NCBI GenBank assembly: GCA_003290165.1
Contig: QNQO01007633.1
Coordinates: 62,001 to 126,000, forward strand
Direction of reading: 5' to 3'
DNA length: 64,000 bases
Source: Berberis thunbergii
Taxonomy: Eukaryota > Streptophyta > Magnoliopsida > Ranunculales > Berberidaceae
Notes under the pieces: generated by a model
Databases searched by the model: none
Seen by the model: the letters and a program-made list of their open reading frames with translations, nothing else
What the model was told of the DNA's origin: nothing
Position numbers and translations under genes: made by a program
Part shown: positions 25,728 to 37,400 of the stretch, one piece after another
Position numbering within the stretch: the stretch's first letter is position 1
Layout of the letters: each line of letters opens with the position of its first letter

Positions 25728-27240
25728 ATGTCTTCAGATTATCCGGAAAGGTATGGTTTTGATTCTGTTTTCTTCATGTTTTCGTCTTGAAATCGTTTGG
25801 GTTTCTGTGAAATGGTCTTATTTTGAAAGGGATTTTGAGTTTTCTTTGTTTTCTGGGTTTTTTTAAGAAGTTCTTTTGGGTGTGTGGTGAAGGAAGCTAG
25901 GTTTATTGTTTTCTTAATTTATTTGTGATTTTTTGGATGAAAACTTTGTTTTGAGGGACTGGGTTGGTGTGTTTTGGAGAAAATTGAATTGGGGTTCTTG
26001 TTTGGGGTTTGCTCTGTTTTTGGTGTTTCAGTGTGGGGCATTTGATCAAACAAATTGTGTGCTTTTTGAGGATTTTGTAGTTTAATGAATTTGTATACTG
26101 ATTATGATGTTTGATGGATGTATCAGGAAGAGAAAATCGCGAAGTAGACGCAATGGGTCGAACTCAATAGCGGAGACTCTCGCGAAGTGGAAGGATTTGA
26201 ACGACCAGATCGAATGTTCCAACGATGGATCGAAACGAGCTCGAAAGGTGCCTGCAAAGGGTTCCAAGAAGGGTTGCATGAGAGGGAAAGGAGGACCTGA
26301 GAACTCTCATTGCAACTACAGAGGAGTTAGGCAAAGGACTTGGGGCAAATGGGTTGCAGAGATTAGAGAGCCCAATAGAGGTAGTAGGCTTTGGTTGGGT
26401 ACTTTTGCAACTGCGCTTGAAGCTGCTCTTGCTTATGATGAAGCTGCTAAAGCCATGTATGGGTCTTGTGCCAGGCTTAATTTGCCTGGATTTTCAAAGG
26501 AATTGTCGTCGAAATCGAACGAGTCTGTTTCATGTGCTACTACTACATCAACTTCTGAGTCCACTATGACTACTTCAAATCATTCAGAGTGTGAGGAATA
26601 TAATGTGAAGTCTGAGTTGCCTATGTTGGGTGTGGATGAAAGGTTGTCTGGTGCAGCTGTTGAAGCTCCTACTGCTGTTACTACAGTGAAGACTGAGCCA
26701 ATTGAGGTTGGTGGAGCTGTCATGGGGTTTAACTTCTTCAATGAATTTCGTGCTAATGAAGGTGAATTCAGGAATGGTAGTAGTAGTGCCATGGAGGCTA
26801 ATGAGTTCAATGGTTTTGGTTCTAATAGTCGAGATGAAATGAACAACATTGGGATCATGGATTCGAATTACTTCGATGGGTTTCCTCCTACTCAAGAGGG
26901 ATTGCAGGATTTGTGTGTTGATGACATGTTTGATGTAGATGAGCTTCTTCAGACCATTGATTCATCTGGTGGCAACAACAACAATTTTGCATTGAAGGAT
27001 GAGAATGTGCAGCAAATGGGGTTCTCTGCTAATGATCAGACAAGGCAACAGGCTGGTACTAGTGGGAGTGGTGCTGGTCCTACTGATTTGTCATACCAAA
27101 TGCAGAACCCGGATGCAAAATTGCTGGGAAGCTTGCAGCATATGGAGGAAGCGCAGTCTGCGGTCGACTATAGTTTTGATTTCTTAAACAACCATGAGGG
27201 GCTCTTTGATATGGGGTTCCCTGATGATCTTGTTTTTTGA
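25728..27240 (+). CDS. DREB2A: DREB2-type AP2/ERF transcription factor (two exons)
   Basis: This gene activates drought- and heat-response genes by binding DRE (A/GCCGAC) sites in the nucleus. The preferred model joins exon 1 (25728-25750, MSSDYPE) to exon 2 (26127-27240) over a GT..AG intron, giving 378 residues. The unspliced frame from ATG 26104 has the same length but an atypical start (MMFDGCI). Exon 2 has a nuclear-localisation region ([25 protein letters not shown]), the subgroup A-2 signature [13 protein letters not shown], and the AP2 domain at residues 71-128. Val84 and Glu89 (domain positions 14 and 19) mark the DREB class. A Ser/Thr-rich stretch at about 143-165 resembles the instability region of DREB2A. 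The acidic C-terminus ([25 protein letters not shown]) is a likely activation domain. No defects are seen. The exact paralogue within DREB2 is uncertain. Confidence 0.93.
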
Positions 27241-28485
27241 GTTTAGTTGTGTTGTGTTGTGTTGTGCTGTGCTGTGTTGTGTTGTGTTGTAGATGATTAG
27301 AAACTGAGTCTGTTCATTTTGTCTTCCCTTTCTTTTGATTTCTCTCTCTAAAACTGTGTAAACAAAGAACATAGGTAGTGTGTGTCTGTTTCATTTGACA
27401 GTAGTTGTTGTTGAAATAGTTCAAGTTCTCTGTTGTTGGGATGACAGTATTATATCCTCCCAACATTGGTCCATTGAGAGAGGACCAAAAGATGAGATGG
27501 GCGTGTGCCTTACTTTGTTGAGTCAAAAAATGATGATCAGATATTCTTTTGTTGTAAATATGTCTGACTTCTAACAGAGAAATGAATCAAATATCTTGTA
27601 GATAAGAAGACTGGAATTCTACTCAGGTTCTCTTTGGTAGTACTACTTTTTATCAACTGAAACTTCCGGATGATTACCTTCAGTTCTTGATATAAGTTTT
27701 GTTTCCTACTATCTGTGGTATTATTCACTGTCTTGAATCAGTTGTTCCATACTTCCAGGGATGTTCAGTAGTGTGTATATTTGTGAAGCAGGGGTTTTGT
27801 TCTCCAACTGTGCCTAAACTCAGTGTGGACATGAAACCTGTTATGAATGTGGTCATTGTCATGTGATTAGTTAGTTCTCGTTGAGCTTCAGCTCAACAAA
27901 TGTGTTGCTTTATGTATTATGTTTGGATCACTGAATTAGTATTGAACTGAGGAAGTAGTTGAGCATGTGAAAAGCCAACCAAACGCTTATTTTGTGATTA
28001 CTGAACCCAAATCGTAGCTATTCAATAGTGTCTCTTAGCACAAATGGAAGTGTCATTGTGGACTCCACTCCCCCTCTCAAGAGGGAGTCACAACCATTCT
28101 TTCCAATGGAAATTCACAGTACAATATGCAACTTGAGCGTATATCACATAATTTATAAAATGGTTTGAAGGAGCCTCAGCACTGGGCTTTGTCTTTGATG
28201 ACAGGCTTGTTGTCACTGATGATAAATAATGAAATGAAGACGACATCCGTGACCAGTAAAGCTCGTTGTATTGGGATGCTTGGCTCCTGGCTATCATGTG
28301 TCAGTTGCGCTCCACCAAGCTCAATAATATGTCAGTATGTTACAGTTCCTGCGACTCCTGAAGTGTAGCAAGAAAAACTTGTCTGGTGTATTCACAAATG
28401 CCCATCGATATTCATTGTGTTAAATGACCATGATGACAATCTCAAGAGGCATGCATGGACTCAGAAGCCATTGACACTACCTCAG
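27241..28485. other. DREB2 3' region and intergenic spacer
   Basis: A TGTTG/TGCTG repeat follows the stop codon (27247-27290). The rest is AT-rich and should contain the 3' UTRs of two converging genes (DREB2 on plus, the MATE gene on minus). No further gene is seen. Confidence 0.6.
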
Positions 28486-31400
28486 TTACTCTGTCATCAC
28501 TTGGTCAGTATCTGACCAGATTGTCTCCCATGGTCCACTTCTGGAACTAAGCCTGAAAGATGCAAATATCGATTACATGAGATAAGAATTGTGTATGTAC
28601 AATTTATCAAAACCACTGAACTTATTATTGTAACTCATCAGTGTTCAGTTTGGTGGGTACATCCAACTTGAGACATCACTGATCATATAATTTTCAAACT
28701 TAGAATATGAGTAACCTATGTTGAGTTTATATAAAGATCAAGTTACCTCCAAAGTCCTGCAACCACTCGCAAGGTCATGAAAAGAAATAAGCCCATCCAA
28801 ACTCCAGCGAGACCAAATACTGGAGCAGCTACTACCATGAATAGTGATGTGATCAATCCAACGAACAACTGAGCAAGATTACCCTGATGTTAGAGCACTC
28901 TTCCTACAAACTTATAGGCAGCTGCTAAAAGAATTATAACTAAAAGTAATACATACCATTGAGTATGCAGCATATGAGAAGTCAGATACACCATAGTAGA
29001 GTCCATCGATAACAAAAGCAAGGGCATTCATTGGCTGTGATCCAGCAACAAACTGCTAAGCTAAGATGTGTCAGTATTGGATCTTCTTCCTAAGGTATCT
29101 TAAGGCTCCAATGTGTATAAGGTATGAAGATGCTGGGGTAACAGAAACCACTAAATAAATCATCTGTATATATGAAGCAGCCAATACATAAACATCTGCA
29201 TCCTACATGTATTTACTTTTTATGCACAATCATTAGTGCATGGAATAAAAATGCTTGAAAACTCAACATATATGGGGGAAACCAGTCAACAACCATACTA
29301 ATTGTAAAAGAGACGAGCTCAACATTTTGTGGGCCACTAGATGAAATAACATTCACTTCCAAAAACTTAAATAATCCCATCCATAGGAGATGCAGTGAGT
29401 TGGTGGATAAGTAGGTAAGGGAAAGGAAGAAAGAAGCTTGGAGGAGGAGGAACGAGAAAGATCACAGAGAGTGTCTGAAATGGAGAGAAAGCTGATCTTG
29501 TTAGTGGCTGTTTGTAAAAAAACGCAGGGAGATGCTGTGCACTGTTTGCAGTTATTAGTTATTCCTTGTTAATGGCTGACAAGGCCCATGGCAGGAACTA
29601 TCTTTCTCTAGAGACAGTGCCCAAAGATTGCACACAGCATCTATTTTTGAGTTTATTTGCTGCTGCAAGAGTACTTTCTGTACTACGGCACTGTACTCTC
29701 TTTACCCTACAAGCCTAATTCCTTGTGTATCCCCATACTTGGCAAAACCATGGTCCTAAGAGATGAATGTTGCTTGGTTCATACACCTGTGAGATACTCT
29801 TAAGGTTTCAGAACACTGTCTTGAATCTTTTAAAGCATATTCCTGAAAAACGTTTAGAAGAAGCAGGAAGCAAGTGAAATAGTTGACTAACGTACAGGAT
29901 GAAGAAGGATGAGAAATATTTGAGATTTAACAAATTAATGACAAGTCATCAAAGGAAATATTTTTCAAAAGGGGGACTGAGAATGGCCCCTAAATTGAAG
30001 ATATAGCAAACAAAGTAAATTTATGATGGTTATTACACCCCAACCCAGGCAATGGGAATATTTTTAAATCGCCATTTACTCCAAAAGAAAGATAATTTGT
30101 GATAGTTATTAGATCCCAATACAGTTGTGACATCCATTGCAAGGTGGGTGTGGCCCATTGCATGTTGGTCACTGAGGCCAGGATGCTCATTTAGGCCAGT
30201 ATGATATTGCTGCTCATCTGGGCCAATTTATATCGTTGCTCATTAGGGCCAATATGCTATTGTTTATTCCACATTTACCACGGTATCATTTTTCGTGCAA
30301 ACAATCTTAAAGAAGTTTCTTACCAAAATGCCTGACTTTGCAATCTCCAGAACAGCAGTGTCAGTGCTAAAGACTCGACTGAAGGTTTCAAAACCAAGGA
30401 ACAGGATGAGAGCCAAAGCAGTTCCAGTTGCTAAACTAATCTGATTGAATTAAAACAGACCTACAACTTATTGCATACTCTGAAAAAGATGTAAGAAACT
30501 AAATCCAAGGACAAAACATATTGACATCAGAGATGGTATTGACCTGTAAAACCTTGTAGATCACATCTTGTGCACGTGTATAATTCCCTTGAGAGTACCC
30601 ACTTGCAAGAAGGGCCTGTACAAGAAACATGGGAAAGAATAAGTTAGAGCACACATTTTGACAAGTTTCAAGCATTCAAGTTCAGTCAGTTTCTACATGC
30701 CCACGCAAGAAAATTGTTAACGAGGTTAAGATGAAAAGGAACAAACAATACACTAGTATAGCTTTCCTCAGACAATGGTTCCCCATAGTGGCATTTATGT
30801 CTTCTTCAGAATTACTAAATTTTGGATCAGTCTTCTAATGAATGTGGAGCGTCACGAACATATGCCCTTACCTCTGTTACTTGGTTCAAAAGCATTACAA
30901 AATTTCCAATGATGATCAAATATATTATAAATATTAATGACGAGTTTCCTCTTTATATTGTGAAGCAACCAATATGTTCAAGGTAAATAAACTTACAATG
31001 TCATTGACTATCTTTGGAAAACTAGACCCGCATATAATAAATTCATGAATGAGGAGCGGGTGCATGAGATCAAGGAAGCACTTATGAATTCTACTTATCA
31101 GTTCTCACCCATGTTTCAATCTTTTATTCCTAAACCAAATAAGCGACCGATAACCCACCCTTTCCTTCGAGATCAATAACCTGAAGCTTTGACACCCCCA
31201 GAAGAGTACACAAGGGTCAGAACCAACTACTGACCACCATAAACATACAACAAAAGGGAAACAAGGGCGACGTTTTTGTCTAAACAAGTTGACTCCACTT
31301 GCACCAGTACTTGCGCTTGAAGCCGAAAGGGTAGGGTATATGTTTTCATTTCTGGCATGTCAGCTCTGAAGGTCTACTGACAAATGAATGATAAGCTAAG

Positions 31401-34400
31401 ATAATATGCAAGATAAATTACATAAATAAACTTATAAGATAGTAAGATACAGCTTAACTTAAATAGTTCATTTACATCAACCGAGATCAGTTGAAGGACT
31501 TGTCTCATTCAGATGACATTTTCACTAGAAAAACCAGTATTAAGATAAAGGATTATGATAATAAGCATTTTTGTCTGGGTTATGAGCATGCATATGCATG
31601 CACTGTCATAGGTATGATGTTGGGACCTTGTCATAAAGTTCAAAAAATTTCAACCATTTTGGTATCACACAAAAATATGAAAAAAAAAAATATTCAAAAT
31701 AAATAAATAAAAGTGATATTAAAATGCTTCCTCCATTAAGATAGAGCATACTTGCATGTGTTAGAGATGCCAAGACTAACTGCAAAAATGAAATTTGTGG
31801 TACAATCCATGATGTGGAAAGTGGCAAGTTGGGAACGGCGCAAACAAACAACGCATATAGGGGGTATCTGCACCTTCTATTTGATGGCTCTAGCGGCCTC
31901 CTCCTGAGCTTTACTGTTATTCAGTTCGAGGATCATAGCCCCAACTCAACTGAGGTGCAAGGTTGTCCTCAAATATGATGCCAATTGAGCTTCCTATAGC
32001 CAAATTCCTAGGTTTCCTCTAAAACTATTACCTGTGGATCTCAATAGTGATACCACAGTGAAATCTTACACAAGTAAATCAGTCCATATTAGATTCTAGA
32101 CCATGAGAGTTATTTGTTTGGATCTGTGTCATTCTACCTGTAATAGGTATTGGTATTATCCAGATTTCGTGTTCTTTCACTATCAAATTTTCAATTGACA
32201 AGTTACACGCTATTTTATCTTAATAATTTTCATCAATAATTCATACAATAAGATGCTTCGAGTAAAAACCAATATAATAAAAAACTAGGAGTGCAGAAGA
32301 AACAGAAAAGTGCTTACCTGACCAGCAAGTGCTAAAGCATCAGTAAGTAGAGAGACAGCCAACCAAACCTCCAGGCAAATTTGATGACCAGCCATAGCAA
32401 TGGGCCCCTGACGTGCAGCCATTGATGTTGCTAGTGTCATAGTAAAAAGTACTGCTACGGTTCTACCAATAAGAAGCCCACCTGGACAAAAAAATTGATG
32501 ATTACTTATAAGAAAACTAATCCAAAATGCATAGTTACATTATTTTTTTAATTGAAATATGGTTAGGTCTGCTCTTTATTGATGCAGTGTGATCTTCAAG
32601 TAATTAAAGAATATTGGCAACGCAAGTTCGGTTTGACCACTGAAGTCAGTAAAAGCATATTTTGAGGCTGAAGTTTGACATCACAAACATGACATTAGAC
32701 GGCATATCTATTTATATTTTTGTCTGTTCGATACAAAAAAATGGTTGAATTACACAATTTATATATGAAAAGCATGTGAGATGTGACCAATTAAAAGTAG
32801 ATTTGAGTCTGCCGAAAGATTTGTAACATGTGGGCAACCTTCCATGAAGTTCCTTCAATCAAAAAGTTCAATAACAATAGCAGATAAACTGTACAGCTCT
32901 TTATCATTTAATTCCTTTCTTTCCTGCATATTTTTGTGTTGTAGCGGACACGTCTTGGTACCTAAACCATTTCAGAACTTCATGACGACGTGAGCTCTCC
33001 CATTAACAACAATGTAAACTAAGAACCTAGAAACTTTTTTTTGGGGGGGGGGGGGAGAGAGAGGAAATGGGAGGGAGGAGGGGTTTTTTTTTTAATTTTA
33101 TTTTTTATATATATTTTAGTTGGGAAGAAAATAAGCAGAAGTGTTTAATTTTTAGTAGTTTACCAGATTTTAGATACCGGGAGATCCCCTTCCCAATGAC
33201 TTTCGGAGAGACGAGTACTACTTTTGAATTCAACTCCCAAATCAGTATAGACGCAATTAAATATCTGAAGATAAAGTCCAAGAGAAGTAAGTTACATATG
33301 ACCAAAGTTACAGGTGACAATAAGAATGCTAAGTGATTACTGCAACAACAATTATTTTACCACATTCCCGACGTACTCAGAAATCACAGTAGAAACAGCA
33401 GCACCGCCAATGCCCAAACCGAAGAAGAATATCAGAACGGGATCCAGAATGGCATTCAGCAAATTTCCAATAACTGAAACAAGAAAGCGGTAATGTACTA
33501 CTATCCAACTAGGAAAGTCTCTGACATTCATCATGAGTATGAGTATGAGTATGAGTTCTATATTACTGAAAATTATCAAGGAAACTGTCAACCATTGTCT
33601 ACTTCCTGGAACCCATGATACATTTTATTTATCACCTAAATCATATATGATCCTCATTTCTAGAGTATGTTTAACACGACACCAGTGCCTAATGCATTAA
33701 TTAATATGTTTAGCACCAAGAAAGCATAAGCCGAAGCACTCCAACCGAAAGTGAAATCATTCAATGATAGGCTATTGACAGTACAACAGTCAGATATGGC
33801 CATTGGGCCTTCAACCGGAATAAGAGGTCATTTATCAGGTTTCCTTGGGATACTATATATTTTATGCCACATGGGAGAAACAAATAGTATTAATAATTGC
33901 CAATTCTCTTAAAGCACAGACCTGACTTGGTTAGAAGGAATACATTCAGCATAGAAAAATACATGAGTAACTCAAAGCTGAAGATATGATATGTGGAATC
34001 GACCCATCCACACAAGAAGGATTAGTACTTCAAGGTTGAGAAGACTAACTTAAACAAATAAGCTTTACCAGCCGATTTGCTTGATCTTTTGGAAAGCATT
34101 TTCATATAGTTCGATCAATAGAAACAAGACAATGAATGAAGAGATAAAATGGCTATGATCACTTACTGGTTGGCCAAAAATCTGTCTAAACGATAAGCAT
34201 TATGCAATTGGGATGACTCTAAAATTGGTCCATGAAACCCCATCAGATTGAGAAACAAAAGATGTCTAACCAAACTTGAAAAACACAATGGAAAGCAGGG
34301 GTCTAACTTCATGATAGGAAATGTGTATCATAGTTCTAATTGTCTGCCGTCAAACATGAAAAGATACAGAATCAGTTCTGTTCAATTACAAGAACCTAGT

Positions 34401-37400
34401 TTTCAGTTTTTCACTTGTTAAATAATGGATCATCACATAACAATATGCACTATTATACTAACTTGTTCACGTAGAACCACTTTGATTCAACTACCAAGTG
34501 GCCTCTTCTTCGTGAATGCAAGGGATCATCATTCAACAAATAATCACCAAGCAAACTTGTTTGTCATAAACCAATGATGAGAGGATGGATAGAAAGATTA
34601 GCTAGCTACCTGTTGCAAACAACGGTGTCTTAGTATCCATAAATCCACGAAAAGCTCCTTGTGCAGCAAGTGCAATTACTACAGCAGGAGCTCCCAAGGC
34701 CCTCAAAGTAAGAAAATGTTCAGCTGGTAAGCGCATTGCTGAATCCTGTAAAATAATGTACACATTGAACTATTAAACCAAATTTTTGATATTTAAGAAA
34801 GAATACTAGCATATATAGCTGATGAATTGTCTAACTTTATACATTCTGAAGAAACACAAATTGACAAACTCAAGAGATTTGATATGTAAGGTGAAACTGA
34901 CCTAATGCAAAGAACACCCATGATAACATTCAATAGCTGTTATACTTTCTTATAGTTTCCTTTTTGTGGAGCAAAAATGAACCTTAGGATTTTACATATC
35001 CAACCGAACAGCCCTTGAAGGCCAGAACAAGTCATTCATCGCATTCAAAATATAAATAATAATATAACAACAGATAATAGCAATATAACAACAAAGAAAT
35101 GCATTTAAATAATTGGCTTAGCTCTACGTACAACAGGTATACCCATAATATTCATTAGGGAACCCGATCCAGTGGAAAGAGCGACAGTTTCTACGACGCC
35201 AAGACCAGCAGCTAATCCCAAAGAAGTGGATACCGCAGGAAAAAATTTCTTGCCATTACTCAGGGATTCTTGAAGCATAGGCATGGAATCAAATCCTTTG
35301 TTGCCTGAAAAGGTGATAAAATTTTCAGTACATATACTTGAGAGAAGCAGGTGCTGTTAAGAAAATTTCAGTGACTTTCAGTTCAAGAAAATTCTGATAT
35401 AAACGGGAATCGGCTAATATATATAAATGAAATCAGGTGTGGTTCTAACTAGCTTTGATACCAGTAGAATTATTATTGTTCTCTCTAGCCATCGCCTGTT
35501 CTTCAGCAACAAAGGAGGTCGTGATGTTAAGCAAAGGAACATTAAACAACTTTGACACCAGATTAAAGACCGAAAGTGAAACTCCAACTGCTGCCAATTC
35601 AACAGATCCTACAAAACAAATAATGATGTACAATTAATCTTTTGGAAAGGTTCAAAGTCATAGATATGAGATAAAATACAAACCAGCCACTCAAATTACA
35701 GCTTTCATGCGATAGAAATCAATTACATGCAATGCACCAAAAGAATCGCCCATCATATTGGGCTAGATGAAACCCAACACCATACAATGCCCACCACTTC
35801 CAAAATCAAGGCACTAACTCAAGCTTTTATAGTTGAAGATGCAGTCACGCAGTTGTTCCTTTCGTTCCATAAACCCAACAATTAGAGAAGAAAGGATCTT
35901 TTATATATGCTTCCTAATGGAAGTGAGTGATGATGTGAATGCCGACCACCAAGAAGAGTTTCCATGTAACTGGGATTAATCCACGATACAATGAACCACG
36001 AAACAAAGCAGCCCAAGGGAAATGATGGAAGATCAGGTTTGACATATAATCCGCCCACTCTACAATGACCTCGAATCCAAACATAACTCTAAATTGGGGT
36101 AAAGTCCTAGTCAGATATTTGGCATATGGTAAAATTTTGAGACAGGAAACACTTAAATATATTTCTCTGAAACAATAATGCAGTTAGGGAAGAGGAGCGA
36201 TAATGACATAGGATTAGGGAAGAGAAGTGATAATACCGTAGATAATCCGTAAAGAAGAGATATTTTGTATTCATTTATATTTCTGTAAGAAGTTCAAAGA
36301 TAAAACTCAACAACTTCGTATATAAGTTAGGAAGCACGGATTCGCGGAAAAATCCTGCCAAATACATGAAAACGCGAGTCGGATACGGATACGCGTGCGA
36401 TTTGCGTCGGATACGCACTCGACACGTGGTCAACGTGTCGGTCAACTTGACCTGGTCAGGATACGGAATGAATACGGTCCGGACACGGTCCGCATTCGTT
36501 TGCTAAATTTTTTTTTTTCAGATCTTGATACGATCCGACGGTCAGGATCAAAAGCCCTAATATAAAACCTAAATCTCGATTTTTCGTTTTGCTATTGCCT
36601 GCTTTTTCAAACACACAGAGAGCGAGGAGGCGAGGAGGCAAGGAACAGAGGCGAGGAGGCGAGGAACTGAGGAAGGAGGCGAGGAACCGAGGAAGGAGGC
36701 GAGGAACCGAAGAAGGAGGCGAGAAACCAGAGGAGGCGAGGAACCGAGGAAGGAGGCGGGCGACTCAGGCGAGGAACCAGAGGAGGCGAGGAACCGAGGA
36801 CCAGGTTTGTCTCTCTACTCTCTCACTCGACTCTCACTGTTGGTGTTTTACTGTTTTGTGTTTTGTTGGCAAAAAAAAAATCTCAATGATTCTGCGACAA
36901 AATGAGATGGAGAAATCAAAATCATCTAACAATGGAAGTGAGCATCTAATGTTCGTGTTCGTCTCTCCATCTCATTTCGTCTCTCTTGCTTTTTTTTTTT
37001 TTTTGTGTTTTGTGTGTGATTCACTGATTATTAGCCTATTTTTTTGTGTTCTGCATCAGCATCACAGACACAGTTGATTTGATTCCACAACATAACTACA
37101 AGCTTGATGTTCAATTGTTCATGCTATGAACACTCGGCATCCTGGAGAGGTATGCATCTGATTAGATGGCTTTGAAATTTGAATTGTAACCTATCAAAAT
37201 CTTTGCATGTCATTGATTGTTCCTAGTGCATAAAGCTAAGCAACATTTTCAGTAGAAATTAATTCTTCATCATTTTTTAATGGCAGTTTGAATGCAGAGA
37301 ATTTAGAGAATCAATTCATTTCTTGGTGTTTTGCCACATCAATACTAGCTGGTAGCTGCAATATTTCTCTTCTTGTAAGTTCTTCTCCTGTCCTTTTCGG

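Noticed and set aside
26354..26895. Alternative frames across DREB2 exon 2
   Set aside because: They overlap the AP2 domain and acidic region in wrong frames and carry no recognisable domain.
33361..33376. Apparent frameshift at the end of MATE exon 5
   Set aside because: Using the donor GTACGT at 33376 instead of the later GT words restores the frame (ISEYLIAS) and matches the family, so the gene is not broken.
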